Positions 28,474 through 37,638 of a stretch of DNA of 64,000 nt are shown here, piece by piece; position 1 is the first letter of the stretch; each line of letters opens with the position of its first letter. The translations under genes and the position numbers were made by a program. Under the pieces are notes generated by a model that ran no database searches, had not been told where the DNA came from, and was given only the letters and a program-made list of their open reading frames with translations. The stretch comes from Desulfovibrio ferrophilus (GTDB taxonomy: Bacteria > Desulfobacterota > Desulfovibrionia > Desulfovibrionales > Desulfovibrionaceae). The stretch is taken from NCBI RefSeq assembly GCF_003966735.1, contig NZ_AP017378.1, forward strand, positions 2,624,905-2,688,904, written 5' to 3'.

Positions 28474-30042
28474 CTACTTTACGATGATCTCACGGGGCAG
28501 GGTGTAACCATCGGTGCGGCCATTGTATGCAAGACCCTTTCTGGAACCCCAGACATTGACCTGATAGTGGATGGGCACGATACCGGTATCGCCGATGCCG
28601 ATTTCAGTGGCTTCGATGATCAATTGATTATGCTTGGCCGGGTCCACGGTGACAAGGGCTTCTTCAAGTTTCTGGTCCACCAGCGGATTGGAATAACGAC
28701 CGCGGTTGGAAGCACCGAAACCCTTTTCCTTGTCGTAGGTATGCAGCAGAGAGGCTAGACAGTTGGACTGCTCACCGGTGTCAGTGGCCCAACCCACGAG
28801 CATCAGGCTGAATTCCAGAGCAGAGGCCCTGCCGAAATACACGGCCTTGGGCATGGTGTTGACTTCGGTCCTGATACCAACCTTGGTCAGCATCTGGGCA
28901 ATGGCCTGGGCGATGTCTCCATCATTGACATAGCGGTCGTTGGGGCCATGGATGGTGATCTTGAAACCATCAGGGTAACCGGCCTCGGTCAGCAGAGCTT
29001 TGGCGCCCTGAGGATCGTAAGGTTCGGCCTTGAGCTTGGTGCTGGTTCCGGCGTAACCGTCGGGAACCATCTGGCTGGCAGGAATAGCCAAACCTTCCAT
29101 GATGCGGGCGGCAATGGCCTCGCGGTTGATGGCCTTGGAGATGGCCTTGCGCACGCGCGAATCCTTCATGGGGTTCTTGATCACGCTGCCGTCGTTGCCG
29201 GTAACAGTGGGGGTCACATCACGGTTAGAATCAAGATGCAGATAGATGAGACGGGTGGAGGCAGACTTCGACAACTTGATGCCAGAGTCTTTTTCCAAAT
29301 GCTTTACGTCCGCCGGCGGAACGAAGTTGATCAGGTCGACATCGCCGGACTTCAGGGAGGCCACGCGGGTTCCGTCGTTGGTGATGGGACGAATGATGAT
29401 CTTTTCCCAAGGAGACTTTTCACCCCAGTAGGCGTCGTTACGAGCGTAGACGGTCCTGTCGCCACGCACCCATTCCACCAGCTTGTACGGGCCGGTACCA
29501 ATGGCGGCCTTGCCGGAGTTGAAATCTTCGGTGGTCATGCCCTGTGCATTCTTCTTGGAAACAATGGTGAAGGAAGCGAACATGCGAGGCAGCAGAGGCG
29601 CAGGGTTCTCGGTATGAACACGAATGGTCAGGGGATCGACAATCTCGACCTCTTTGATCGCGCTGACGGCAAAGGTAAAAGAGGACGGGCTGTTGGGAAC
29701 GTTCGGAATGCGTTCGAGGGTGAATTTGACGTCCTCGGCGGTAAAGGGGGAACCATCATGAAAGGTCACGCCCTTGCGCAGCTTGAATTCCCAAGTCGTA
29801 TCGGCGATGGGCTTCCAGGTCACAGCCAAACCGGGCTGCAATTTCTGTCTGGAATCCTGACGAATCAATTTATCAAAAAGATAAAGAGCCTGCTGGTTGT
29901 TGTTTGTGACGTTATGAAAGTGAGGGTCAAGGGAAGTGGGCTCTCCCTTGAGACCGAGGGTCAAATCCTTGGCAAGGGCCGAGGAAATGCCTAGCGTCAG
30001 GCATGCCAAGACGGCAACGACAACCAATAACTGTTTTCGCAT
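28474..30042 (-). CDS. peptide ABC transporter substrate-binding protein (family 5)
   Basis: The 522-residue protein has a signal peptide (MRKQLLVVVAVLACLTLGIS, cleavage after SALA) and the family-5 fold: DLTLGLKGEPTSLDPHFHN, WEFKLRKGVTFHDGSPFTAE, RKAISKAINREAIAARIMEG and a long second lobe. It is the first gene of the operon, with AAGGAGAGAG before the ATG. The ligand is not readable from sequence; peptides are most likely given the divergent M20 peptidase, but nickel, glutathione and sugars are also handled by this family. Confidence 0.93.
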   Translation of the reverse strand: MRKQLLVVVAVLACLTLGISSALAKDLTLGLKGEPTSLDPHFHNVTNNNQQALYLFDKLIRQDSRQKLQPGLAVTWKPIADTTWEFKLRKGVTFHDGSPFTAEDVKFTLERIPNVPNSPSSFTFAVSAIKEVEIVDPLTIRVHTENPAPLLPRMFASFTIVSKKNAQGMTTEDFNSGKAAIGTGPYKLVEWVRGDRTVYARNDAYWGEKSPWEKIIIRPITNDGTRVASLKSGDVDLINFVPPADVKHLEKDSGIKLSKSASTRLIYLHLDSNRDVTPTVTGNDGSVIKNPMKDSRVRKAISKAINREAIAARIMEGLAIPASQMVPDGYAGTSTKLKAEPYDPQGAKALLTEAGYPDGFKITIHGPNDRYVNDGDIAQAIAQMLTKVGIRTEVNTMPKAVYFGRASALEFSLMLVGWATDTGEQSNCLASLLHTYDKEKGFGASNRGRYSNPLVDQKLEEALVTVDPAKHNQLIIEATEIGIGDTGIVPIHYQVNVWGSRKGLAYNGRTDGYTLPREIIVK

Positions 30043-30226
30043 GACTCTCTCCTTGTTGTTTTCCTAAAAATGACACAGAACTCTTGCATATGTTCATGAT
30101 AAAATCAAAAGAAAAGCCCACCACGACATGCATAATCGTCAGTATTGCAAGCCTGTTTTAGCGTTATTCGACATTCATTGATCAACCAATTAATCATTTC
30201 GAAATCCAAAAAGGACAATAGACAAC

Positions 30227-31381
30227 ATGATTAAAGCCTTGCGGAACTTCCTTGTCGAACATGAATCCGAGATGTTCGAGCTGCTCGAATCACTCGTGCG
30301 CATCAACAGCTACTCCGGCAACAAGGCGGGGGTGGACAAGGTGGTCGACGTTCTTGATGCGACCATGAAGGACATGGGCTTCAGCACATGCCGTCATGCA
30401 CAACCCGAAACAGGCGACAACCTCGTGGCCTGGAATCAGGCACGCAGCGACAACCCTGGGGCCCTGCTCATCGGGCACATGGACACGGTCTTCCCACCTG
30501 AAATGGGATTCGACCGCTTTGACAGGGAAGGCAACGAAATCCACGGCCCAGGCACCTATGACATGAAAGGCGGCATCGTGGCTGGCATCTTTGCCCTCAA
30601 AGCCCTGGACGCCGCAGGACTGTTGGAAGGAAGGCCCGTGGCCTGCCTGTTCAATTCCGACGAGGAAATCGGCTCGCCCAACTCCCGCGAGCTGGTCATG
30701 GAAGAAGCCCGCAAGAGTGCATTTTGCTTCGTGATGGAGGGCTCAGGACTGAACGGAGAGATCGTGACCGGCCGCAAGGGGCGCATCGTCTTCAATCTGG
30801 AAGTCCAAGGAAAAGCTGCCCATGCTGGTCATTGCGGCTTCCCAAAACCCAGCGCGATTCTGGAAATGGCGCATCAGATCGTTGCCATGGAGGCCCTGAA
30901 CGATCCTGAAGCGGGCACGTCCCTGAACGTGGGACTGACCGAAGGCGGCGTTGGCCCCAACACGGTGTCGGCTTCGGCCAAGGCCAGGGTGGAGACCCGG
31001 TTCGTGAATAAAGAGAATGGCGACAAGGTCTGGGCCGCCATCGAGACCATCGCCGCCGCCCCAAAAACCGAGGGCACAAGCTGCAAGCTGGAGATCATCA
31101 CCAGCCGCCCACCCATGGTCACCAACGATTCGATTCTCGCTTTGCATGACCTCGTTGCCGAGGCTGGAGCGGACCTTGGGCTCCCGGTCAAGGGCACCTT
31201 CCGTGGCGGCGGCTCGGACGCCAACATTGTGGCACAGGTCGGCATCCCGGTTCTGGACGGCATGGGCCCTGCTGGCGGCAAACTGCACACTCAGGACGAA
31301 TACTTGGCCGCTGATTCCATGGTCAAACGCACCCTGCTGGCGGCTGTGAGCATCCACAGAGCGCTGGATAAATATCAATAA
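30227..31381 (+). CDS. M20 family zinc carboxypeptidase (glutamate carboxypeptidase-like)
   Basis: The 384-residue M20 metallopeptidase shows the metal and catalytic residues in LLIGHMDTVFP (His, Asp), GPGTYDMKGGIVAG (Asp), NSDEEIGS (catalytic Glu-Glu) and a C-terminal His in GKLHTQDEY. The dimerisation domain is present (GKAAHAGHCGFPKPSAILEM). The closest pattern is carboxypeptidase G2-like enzymes that remove C-terminal glutamate, but a general di- or tripeptidase is possible. No signal peptide is seen, so it is cytoplasmic. It is divergent from the peptide transporter, which supports a role in using imported peptides. The ATG follows AAGGA. Confidence 0.88.
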   Translation: MIKALRNFLVEHESEMFELLESLVRINSYSGNKAGVDKVVDVLDATMKDMGFSTCRHAQPETGDNLVAWNQARSDNPGALLIGHMDTVFPPEMGFDRFDREGNEIHGPGTYDMKGGIVAGIFALKALDAAGLLEGRPVACLFNSDEEIGSPNSRELVMEEARKSAFCFVMEGSGLNGEIVTGRKGRIVFNLEVQGKAAHAGHCGFPKPSAILEMAHQIVAMEALNDPEAGTSLNVGLTEGGVGPNTVSASAKARVETRFVNKENGDKVWAAIETIAAAPKTEGTSCKLEIITSRPPMVTNDSILALHDLVAEAGADLGLPVKGTFRGGGSDANIVAQVGIPVLDGMGPAGGKLHTQDEYLAADSMVKRTLLAAVSIHRALDKYQ

Positions 31382-31402
31382 AAACAGTCATTCTGCACAA
31401 GC

Positions 31403-31438
31403 AAAGCCGCCGTCCGGTCATCCCGGGCGGCGGCTTTT
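31403..31438. terminator. bidirectional terminator between M20 peptidase and EEP nuclease genes
   Basis: AAAGCCGCC (31403-31411) and the CGGCGGCTTT region (to 31437) form a long GC stem continued by CCGG/CCGG pairing around TCAT. T and A tracts flank it. Confidence 0.85.
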
Positions 31439-31473
31439 GACTGGGTGTCTTCTTCCCGAAAGCTGATTCCGCT

Positions 31474-32541
31474 TCAGTCCTCCGCCAGCTTCCTTTGCAG
31501 ATACTCATTGGAATAATCCACCCGCAGCTCCACCCACAGGGGCAGGTGGTCGGACATCTGGAAGGTTCGCCATTTTTTCCAGTATCCATTCTTTGACTGG
31601 GCATCTCGCGGATTGTCGTTGCTGTCGGTCTCGTACCCCTGCCCCATGTCCGGCACATACAAAGCCTCATCGTCCGGGTCGCGAAACACGGTCTGGAAAA
31701 AATCGAAGGCCCCGGCCTTGCCCGTGGTCTCCAGTCGTTTGTCGTTCTCGAAGAACGCAATCTGGTCGTAGTGTTTGGATTTGGGCGCGTTGCTGGGATG
31801 CTGGCGTACCTCGGGCGGCACAGTGAACCCGGCGTCCGTCAGCTGCTTGAAGGTCTCATCGTCGTCATCGCAGATGTTGAAATCCCCCAGCAGTACGATG
31901 TTTTGCGACCAGGAGTCCGGGTCCAGGGCACGGGTACGCATGAATTGCGCCAAATGCTTGATCTCGGCCACCCGGTCCGGCGGATTGTCGCCCCCGCCCG
32001 AACCCCACAGGATATGCGCCGTGCACAGGGAAAAAGAGGACCAGCCACACTTGAAGCCCACCACAAACGGCGTGCGCCAGAACTGATCCGCAGCCCCCAC
32101 GGTGCGCCGCCCGTCCTGCAGTGGCGGAATCACCAACTCTCCGGCCAGCCCACCAAAACGGACCTTGCGCGAGTCGAACAGAAAGGCCATGCGCTCGTTA
32201 TTGCCACGCGAGCCTTCGGCGGTGTCCGTGAACACGCATTTCCAATACGGCCCCAGCACCGACCGCACCCGGTTCAGCGCGTCCAGATTACGACGAACCT
32301 CCTGCACTGCCACAAGGTCGAAACGGCTCACCACCTCGGCGATGTAATGGATGGACTCCGGCAACCGCCCACCGTATTTTCCTGCTCCGAATTCCCGGAT
32401 ATTCCAGGTCGCCAGTAACAACGTCTCCTCCAGAGTTCGGGCTGGCACCTGGGCATCCAACTCACGGCGCAACCGGAGCAAACGCTCGGCAGTCCGCTTT
32501 CCGGCCTCAGTAGCGGTATCTATGTCACGGTAAAACGGCAT
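31474..32541 (-). CDS. endonuclease/exonuclease/phosphatase (EEP) family protein
   Basis: The protein of about 355 residues shows the DNase I-like catalytic set: LLATWNIREF (Asn), DLVAVQEVR (Glu), VLLGDFNICDDDD (Asp and Asn) and SDHLPLWVEL (Asp-His). The N-terminal 45 residues form a charged helix (TAERLLRLRRELDAQ). There is no signal peptide. EEP proteins cleave phosphodiesters in nucleic acids or phospholipids, and the substrate here is unknown. I prefer the ATG at 32541 directly behind GGGGGGAG to an in-frame TTG six codons earlier. Confidence 0.82.
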   Translation of the reverse strand: MPFYRDIDTATEAGKRTAERLLRLRRELDAQVPARTLEETLLLATWNIREFGAGKYGGRLPESIHYIAEVVSRFDLVAVQEVRRNLDALNRVRSVLGPYWKCVFTDTAEGSRGNNERMAFLFDSRKVRFGGLAGELVIPPLQDGRRTVGAADQFWRTPFVVGFKCGWSSFSLCTAHILWGSGGGDNPPDRVAEIKHLAQFMRTRALDPDSWSQNIVLLGDFNICDDDDETFKQLTDAGFTVPPEVRQHPSNAPKSKHYDQIAFFENDKRLETTGKAGAFDFFQTVFRDPDDEALYVPDMGQGYETDSNDNPRDAQSKNGYWKKWRTFQMSDHLPLWVELRVDYSNEYLQRKLAED

Positions 32542-32727
32542 GACTCCCCCCTTGAACAAAGCCTGACCCTCGCGAATCTTCTACACCAAACAGCACTATA
32601 GACGACACGATAGTCAGAATCAACACCCGGCCATCCCCTCTGCCCCAATGTTGTCCCCCAACGCCAAAAAAGATAGAGACAGGGAATCAATCAGACACGT
32701 GACTCCCGATACACATAGGAGACCATC

Positions 32728-33207
32728 ATGCCTCGCACCATTTCCGCTCTGGTCAGGAACGAACCCGGCGTGCTCGCCGAAATGTCCGAAGCCATCCGCA
32801 AATACAACGTCAATATCAAAAGCATCTCCGCCGGTGAAACCGAAAATCCCGACATCTCGCGCCTGACCATCGGCCTGGTGGGACAGGACGAGGACATCAG
32901 GAAAATCACCGAAGACATCGCCGAGATGGACGTCATCATCCAGGTGGACGATCTGGCTCGCAAGGAATTCGTGGACCGCGAACTGGTGTTGATCAAGGTC
33001 GCCATGGAACCCGCCGTGACCCCCCAGATCATGCAGATCTTCGAGGTTTTCCGGGCCAATGTCGTGGGCATGGGCCAGGAGACCATCACCGTGGAGATGA
33101 GCGGCGATCGTGAAAAGATCGACGGCCTGATCAACATGCTCAAGCCCCATGGCATCAAGAGCATGTGCCGCTCCGGAATGATCGCGCTCAAGCGCGGCGA
33201 CGACTAG
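32728..33207 (+). CDS. ACT-domain protein resembling acetolactate synthase small subunit (IlvH/IlvN)
   Basis: The 159-residue protein matches the length and layout of the regulatory small subunit of acetolactate synthase: an N-terminal ACT domain (ISALVRNEPGVLAEMSEAIR, VNIKSISAGETENPDISRLT) and a C-terminal half with RELVLIKV and GMIALKRG. In that family the ACT domain binds valine for feedback inhibition. No large subunit gene is adjacent. Instead, phosphate butyryltransferase follows 15 bases downstream. It may sense branched-chain amino acids for the operon's enzymes or work with a distant IlvB. The ATG follows TAGGAGA. Confidence 0.8.
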   Translation: MPRTISALVRNEPGVLAEMSEAIRKYNVNIKSISAGETENPDISRLTIGLVGQDEDIRKITEDIAEMDVIIQVDDLARKEFVDRELVLIKVAMEPAVTPQIMQIFEVFRANVVGMGQETITVEMSGDREKIDGLINMLKPHGIKSMCRSGMIALKRGDD

Positions 33208-33222
33208 CCGGAGGAACGCGAC

Positions 33223-34152
33223 ATGCCCACCATCTTCAGCCTGGATGATATTGTCCGCGAGGCGCTGCCCGACGGCGATCTGCCGCGCGTGGCCATCGCC
33301 CGTTCGGCCAACGAATTCGTTCTGGACTCGGCCCTACAGGCCTTCGAGGCCGGTCTGGCCGACCCCATCCTGATCGGCGACAAGGCCAAGACCCTGGCCA
33401 TTGCTCAACGCATGGGCAAGGACCTTTCAGCACTCAGAATCATCGACCTGCCCGACGACGTAAAGGCCGTGCGCGAAGCCGTGCGCCTCTACCGCGAAGG
33501 TGAGGCCCAGTTCATCATGAAGGGGCTGGTCTCCACCGCCATTCTCCTGCGCGCGGTGCTGGACAAGGAAACCGGCGTGCCGCCCGAGGGCATCCTGTCC
33601 CATGTCAGCGCCTTCAATGCGCCCCATAACGGAGGCCGTCTGATGCTCCTGACCGACCCCGGCGTCAACATCCGTCCCAACATGCAGCGCAAGGTGGACA
33701 TCGTGCGCAACGCCCTGCACGTGGCCCGCGCCCTGGGCATCGAGAAGCCGCGCGTGGCCATGCTCGCTGCCACCGAGAAGGTCAACTATCCGGCCATGCC
33801 CGCCACTCTGGACGCCGATGTCATCTCCAAGATGGCTGCCAAGGGCGAATTCGGCGATGCCCGCATTGCTGGCCCCATGGCTCTGGATATCGCCCTGTCA
33901 CCGGATGCCGCATCCTGCAAGAACTTCGGCGGCGAGGTGGCTGGCTGCGCAGACATCCTGGTCACGTCGGACATCGAATCCGGCAATATCCTGTACAAGA
34001 GCCTGAACACCCTGCTCGGCGCTGACATGGCCGGGGTGGTAGTGGGCAGTCGAGTGCCCGTGGTGGTGCCTTCGCGCGGTGACAGCGCCAAGTCCAAATT
34101 CTATTCCCTGGCTCTGGCCTCGTACCTCTCGCGCAAGGGGGGCGCTGCATGA
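33223..34152 (+). CDS. ptb: phosphate butyryltransferase
   Basis: The 309-residue protein belongs to the phosphate acetyl/butaryl transferase family (FIMKGLVSTAILLRAVLDKE, LSHVSAFNAPHNGGRLMLLT, LAATEKVNYPAMPATLDA, CADILVTSDIESGNILYKSL). Its ~300-residue length and the adjacent butyrate kinase point to Ptb rather than Pta. It converts butyryl-CoA or branched acyl-CoA and phosphate into acyl-phosphate. The ATG follows GGAGG, and the last four bases overlap the kinase gene (ATGA). Confidence 0.92.
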   Translation: MPTIFSLDDIVREALPDGDLPRVAIARSANEFVLDSALQAFEAGLADPILIGDKAKTLAIAQRMGKDLSALRIIDLPDDVKAVREAVRLYREGEAQFIMKGLVSTAILLRAVLDKETGVPPEGILSHVSAFNAPHNGGRLMLLTDPGVNIRPNMQRKVDIVRNALHVARALGIEKPRVAMLAATEKVNYPAMPATLDADVISKMAAKGEFGDARIAGPMALDIALSPDAASCKNFGGEVAGCADILVTSDIESGNILYKSLNTLLGADMAGVVVGSRVPVVVPSRGDSAKSKFYSLALASYLSRKGGAA

Positions 34153-35237
34153 CCCGAACCATCCTGACCATCAATCCCGGCTCCACTTCCACCAAGGTCG
34201 TGATCTTCAAGGGCGACAAGGTCGTGTATGACAAGGAGCTGATGCACCCCCGGCAGGAGCTGGCATCCCTGTCCAGTGTGGCGGCACAATTCCCCCTGCG
34301 TAGCCACGCCCTGACCGAAGCTCTGTCCGAGGCCCTGGCCAAAGCCGGAAAGGATGGCCGAAACTTCGACGCCGTGGTGGGCCGGGGCGGCCTGCTGGCC
34401 CCATTGCCCGGCGGCACGTATAGCATCAACCACCGAATGCTCGATGACCTGCGCGAGGCCCGCTACGGGGAACACGCCTGCAACCTCGGGGCACCCATGG
34501 CGCTGGAAATCGGGCAAACCTGGGATATCCCGGCCTACGTGGTGGATCCCCCCGTGACTGATGAAATGGTGGACAAGGCCCGGCTGACTGGCCTGCCTCA
34601 GGTCCGCCGACGCAGCATCTTCCATGCCCTGTCCCAGCGCGGAGCCGCACGCACCGCTGCTGCCCGGCACGGGGTCGATTATGCACAAGGACGGTTCATC
34701 GTAGCTCACATGGGCGGCGGCATATCCATCGGCGCGCACCGCGAAGGGCAGGTGGTGGACGTGATCAACGCCCTGGACGGTGAAGGCCCCATGAGCCCGG
34801 AGCGCTGCGGCTCATTGCCCGCGCTGGAAGTCCTGAATCTGCTGGATTCCGGCACATACGACAGCGCCACCCTACGGCATACGATCCTGCGCGAGGGTGG
34901 TCTGTTCGCCCATCTGGGAACCAACGATTTCCGTGAAGTGACTGCGCGCATGGAAGGCGGCGACGCCAAGGCACAGGCCGTCTTTCAGGCCCTGTCTTAC
35001 GGCATCGCCAAGCATGCCGCGTCCCTGATGCCCGCCCTGAACGGAGGCAAACTCACCGCCGTGGTTCTGGCAGGCGGCATGGCCCGCAGCCAAATGTTGA
35101 CCGATGAGCTGACCCGGCTGCTGGATTGGGCAGGACCGGTGGAGATCGTGACGGGCCTGGAAGAGATGCAGGTCATGGCCCAAGGTGCGTTGCGCGTGCT
35201 GGAAGGGCAGGAAGCAATCAAAGAGTACAAGGGGTAA
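34149..35237 (+). CDS. buk: butyrate kinase
   Basis: The 362-residue ASKHA-fold kinase opens TILTINPGSTSTKVVIFKGD and carries VGRGGLLAPLPGGTY, AHMGGGISIGAHREG and VVLAGGMARSQMLTD, all typical for Buk. It makes ATP from butyryl-phosphate (or isobutyryl- and isovaleryl-phosphate). Translational coupling to ptb by ATGA overlap indicates a substrate-level phosphorylation module. With the IlvH-like gene in front, branched-chain keto-acid breakdown is a plausible source of the acyl-CoA; this part is inference. Confidence 0.93.
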   Translation: MTRTILTINPGSTSTKVVIFKGDKVVYDKELMHPRQELASLSSVAAQFPLRSHALTEALSEALAKAGKDGRNFDAVVGRGGLLAPLPGGTYSINHRMLDDLREARYGEHACNLGAPMALEIGQTWDIPAYVVDPPVTDEMVDKARLTGLPQVRRRSIFHALSQRGAARTAAARHGVDYAQGRFIVAHMGGGISIGAHREGQVVDVINALDGEGPMSPERCGSLPALEVLNLLDSGTYDSATLRHTILREGGLFAHLGTNDFREVTARMEGGDAKAQAVFQALSYGIAKHAASLMPALNGGKLTAVVLAGGMARSQMLTDELTRLLDWAGPVEIVTGLEEMQVMAQGALRVLEGQEAIKEYKG

Positions 35238-35694
35238 TACGCCTGTTGGCCGCCCCCTTTTCCTAAGAGATCATCACTCCTCTTCCGGGGGACTCAAAAA
35301 CCTCAAGATCAAGAAGCAGGCGCGAGGAGGAGCGCAGAATTGGCACGTATTTGAGTACGCGAGGTTCTTGCACGCCCCGCAGCAACGCACTTTATTGAAT
35401 GCACTCAAGGTGTAAGTGACTTGTAAGGCTCGAAGACTCGCCAACAATTCACTCAAATTTCTGCGCCCCTCAGCGAACTGTCTTCGGGCCTCAGCCAATC
35501 CACCTTGCGGCCTTCCTTTTTATTTCTGCAACAGGTACATCATTTTCCATTGACTGTCGGCTCGAGTATAACTAATGAGTGCCGTCCGGTGATGTGTTGC
35601 ATCTCAGTCATGCCCTCTACGACATCACCGGAACTGGTGCCCCTGGCACCACGAATTCTGCCCACATCCACGGGCCGAGAGGAGGGTCACCTAT
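35238..35694. other. intergenic region with repeat element copy A and speA leader
   Basis: It follows buk and precedes the speA operon. It contains one copy of an element also found near 59.8 kb (see the repeat entry at 35346-35429). I found no clear terminator for buk and no convincing promoter pair for speA. Short frames on both strands are not credible genes. Confidence 0.5.
35346..35429 (+). repeat. intergenic repeat element, copy A
   Basis: A palindrome CGTA-TTTGAG-TACG (35346-35359) is followed by CGAGG and, 49 bases on, by a 21-base block at 35409-35429 (starts GGTGTAAGTGA, ends TTGTAAGGC). A second copy at 59803-59872 has the same palindrome core with a 6-base spacer and a block matching at 19 of 21 positions. 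Confidence 0.6.
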
Positions 35695-37611
35695 ATGAAC
35701 AAGCGATCCATCGAGACTTGGAGCGCAGCGAAATCCGCAGATCTCTACGGCGTCAAAAGCTGGAGTGGCGGCTATTTCGACGTCGCCGAAAACGGCGATC
35801 TGTGCATCAAACCATCCCCTGCATCCAAGACCCGAGTCTCCATCCCGGAAATCATCGCCGGCATCCGTGACCGGGGATTTGAAATGCCCGTGCTGCTGCG
35901 CATCGAGAACATCCTCGACTCGCAGATATCACTGATCCACAAGAGCTTTGGTTCAGCCATCAAGAAGCTCGGATACAAAGGTGAATTTCGCGGTGTCTAT
36001 CCCATCAAGGTCAATCAGCAGGAACAGGTCATCGGCGAAATCTGTGCCTTTGGCTCGCGCTTTCACCACGGGCTGGAAGTCGGCTCCAAGGCCGAGCTGA
36101 TCACGGCTCTGTCGCACCTGACGGATCACCAGGCCTGCCTGATCTGCAACGGATACAAGGACGCCGAGTTCATTGATCTGGCCCTGTACGCCCGCAAAAT
36201 GGGGTTCAACTGCTTTCTGGTACTGGAAATGCCCAGCGAACTGGAGCTGGTGCTCGAACGCGCAGCTGCTCTGGGCATTGACCCGCAAATCGGCATCCGG
36301 ATCAAGGTTTCATCCCAGGTGGGTGGCCACTGGGCCGAATCCGCCGGAGACCTGTCCATCTTCGGGCTGTCCGCCTCCGAGGTGGTGGATGCCCTGGACC
36401 GGCTGAAGGCCGAAGGCAAGCTGGACTGCGTGCGCCTGCTGCATTTCCACCTTGGATCACAGGTCCCCAACATCCGGGACATCCGCACCGCCGTCCACGA
36501 AGTCTGCCGCATGTACGCCGAACTGGCCGCTGAAGGTTGCCCCATGGGATATCTGGACCTGGGCGGCGGTCTGGCCGTGGATTACGACGGCTCGCACACC
36601 AATTTCGAATCCAGCCGCAACTACTCTCTGGAGGAGTACTGCTCCGACGTGGTGGAAAGCGTGATGACCGCCCTTGATGAGCGCGACATCCCCCACCCGC
36701 ACATCGTCACGGAATCCGGCCGCGCCACAGTGGCCTATTATTCGGTGCTGCTGTTCGACGTCATGGACGTCAGTCGGCTGGAAAACCGTCCACTGCCCGA
36801 CGTGGTCCCCGATGACTGCCCCGACCCCGTGCACAACCTGCTGGAGGTCTACCAGGCCATCACCCCGCGCAAGCTGCAGGAATGCTACAACGACGCCATC
36901 TTCTATCGCGACGAAATGCGCCAGCAGTTCAATCTGGGCCAATGCACCCTGCGCCAGCGGGCCATGGGCGAGACCATCTTCTGGGCCATCATGCGCAAGG
37001 TGGCCGACACCATGGATGACCTGAAGGCACCCCCACGGGGTCTGACCGACATCAGCTATCCCCTGGCCAGCATCTACTACTGCAACATGAGCGTGTTCCA
37101 GTCCCTGCCCGATGCCTGGGCCATCGATCAACTGTTCCCCATCATGCCGTTGCACCGCCTGAACGAGCAGCCCACGGAAAAGGCCCTGTTGGCCGATATC
37201 ACCTGTGACTGCGACGGCAAGATCGACCATTTCATCGACCCGCGCGAGGTCAAACGCGTGCTGGAACTGCACTCCTTTGAGCCCGGCGAGCCTTATTACA
37301 TGGGCGCATTCCTGGTGGGTGCCTACCAGGAAACCCTGGGCGACTTGCATAATCTGTTCGGCGACACCAACGTGGTCAGCGTCCGCCTGGGCGAAGACGG
37401 CGGCTTTGATATCGTGCGCGAACAGGAAGGCGACAGCGTTGCAGACGTGTTGTCCTATGTGGAGTATGATCCCAAGACCGTGGCCGGAAATTTTCGCAAT
37501 ACCGCCGAGCAGGCCGTACGCGATGGCAGACTCACACCCCAGGAACGGCGCGATGTGATGAAGGCCTTTCGCAACTGCCTGAACGGTTACACCTACCTAC
37601 ACTCAAAATAA
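35695..37611 (+). CDS. speA: biosynthetic arginine decarboxylase
   Basis: The 638-residue PLP enzyme of the alanine-racemase fold decarboxylates arginine to agmatine. Evidence: GVYPIKVNQQEQVIGEI with the PLP-binding Lys, FHHGLEVGSKAEL, GGHWAESAGDLSIFGLSA, LHFHLGSQVPNIRDI and YLDLGGGLAVDYDGS, plus the long C-terminal domain with the catalytic Cys region LADITCDCDGKIDHFI. The length is right for SpeA. The ATG follows GAGGAGGG at 8 bases. It is the first gene of a four-gene polyamine operon ending with agmatinase, which uses its product. Confidence 0.96.
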   Translation: MNKRSIETWSAAKSADLYGVKSWSGGYFDVAENGDLCIKPSPASKTRVSIPEIIAGIRDRGFEMPVLLRIENILDSQISLIHKSFGSAIKKLGYKGEFRGVYPIKVNQQEQVIGEICAFGSRFHHGLEVGSKAELITALSHLTDHQACLICNGYKDAEFIDLALYARKMGFNCFLVLEMPSELELVLERAAALGIDPQIGIRIKVSSQVGGHWAESAGDLSIFGLSASEVVDALDRLKAEGKLDCVRLLHFHLGSQVPNIRDIRTAVHEVCRMYAELAAEGCPMGYLDLGGGLAVDYDGSHTNFESSRNYSLEEYCSDVVESVMTALDERDIPHPHIVTESGRATVAYYSVLLFDVMDVSRLENRPLPDVVPDDCPDPVHNLLEVYQAITPRKLQECYNDAIFYRDEMRQQFNLGQCTLRQRAMGETIFWAIMRKVADTMDDLKAPPRGLTDISYPLASIYYCNMSVFQSLPDAWAIDQLFPIMPLHRLNEQPTEKALLADITCDCDGKIDHFIDPREVKRVLELHSFEPGEPYYMGAFLVGAYQETLGDLHNLFGDTNVVSVRLGEDGGFDIVREQEGDSVADVLSYVEYDPKTVAGNFRNTAEQAVRDGRLTPQERRDVMKAFRNCLNGYTYLHSK

Positions 37612-37638
37612 GACGAGTTTCCCAGAGGAGATTCCGCT

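Noticed and set aside
26804-28507. Very long open frame (567 codons) antisense to the peptide transporter permeases
   Set aside because: The minus-strand permease genes have clear domains, ribosome sites and overlaps. The plus-strand frame is His/Gln/Arg-rich without domains, a usual by-product of GC-rich codon use.
35274-35498. Short frames on both strands across repeat element copy A
   Set aside because: They depend on the repeat sequence, show no domain and have no ribosome site.
35549-35572. TTGACT and TATAAC as a promoter for speA
   Set aside because: The spacer is only about 11 bases, far from the 16-18 expected.
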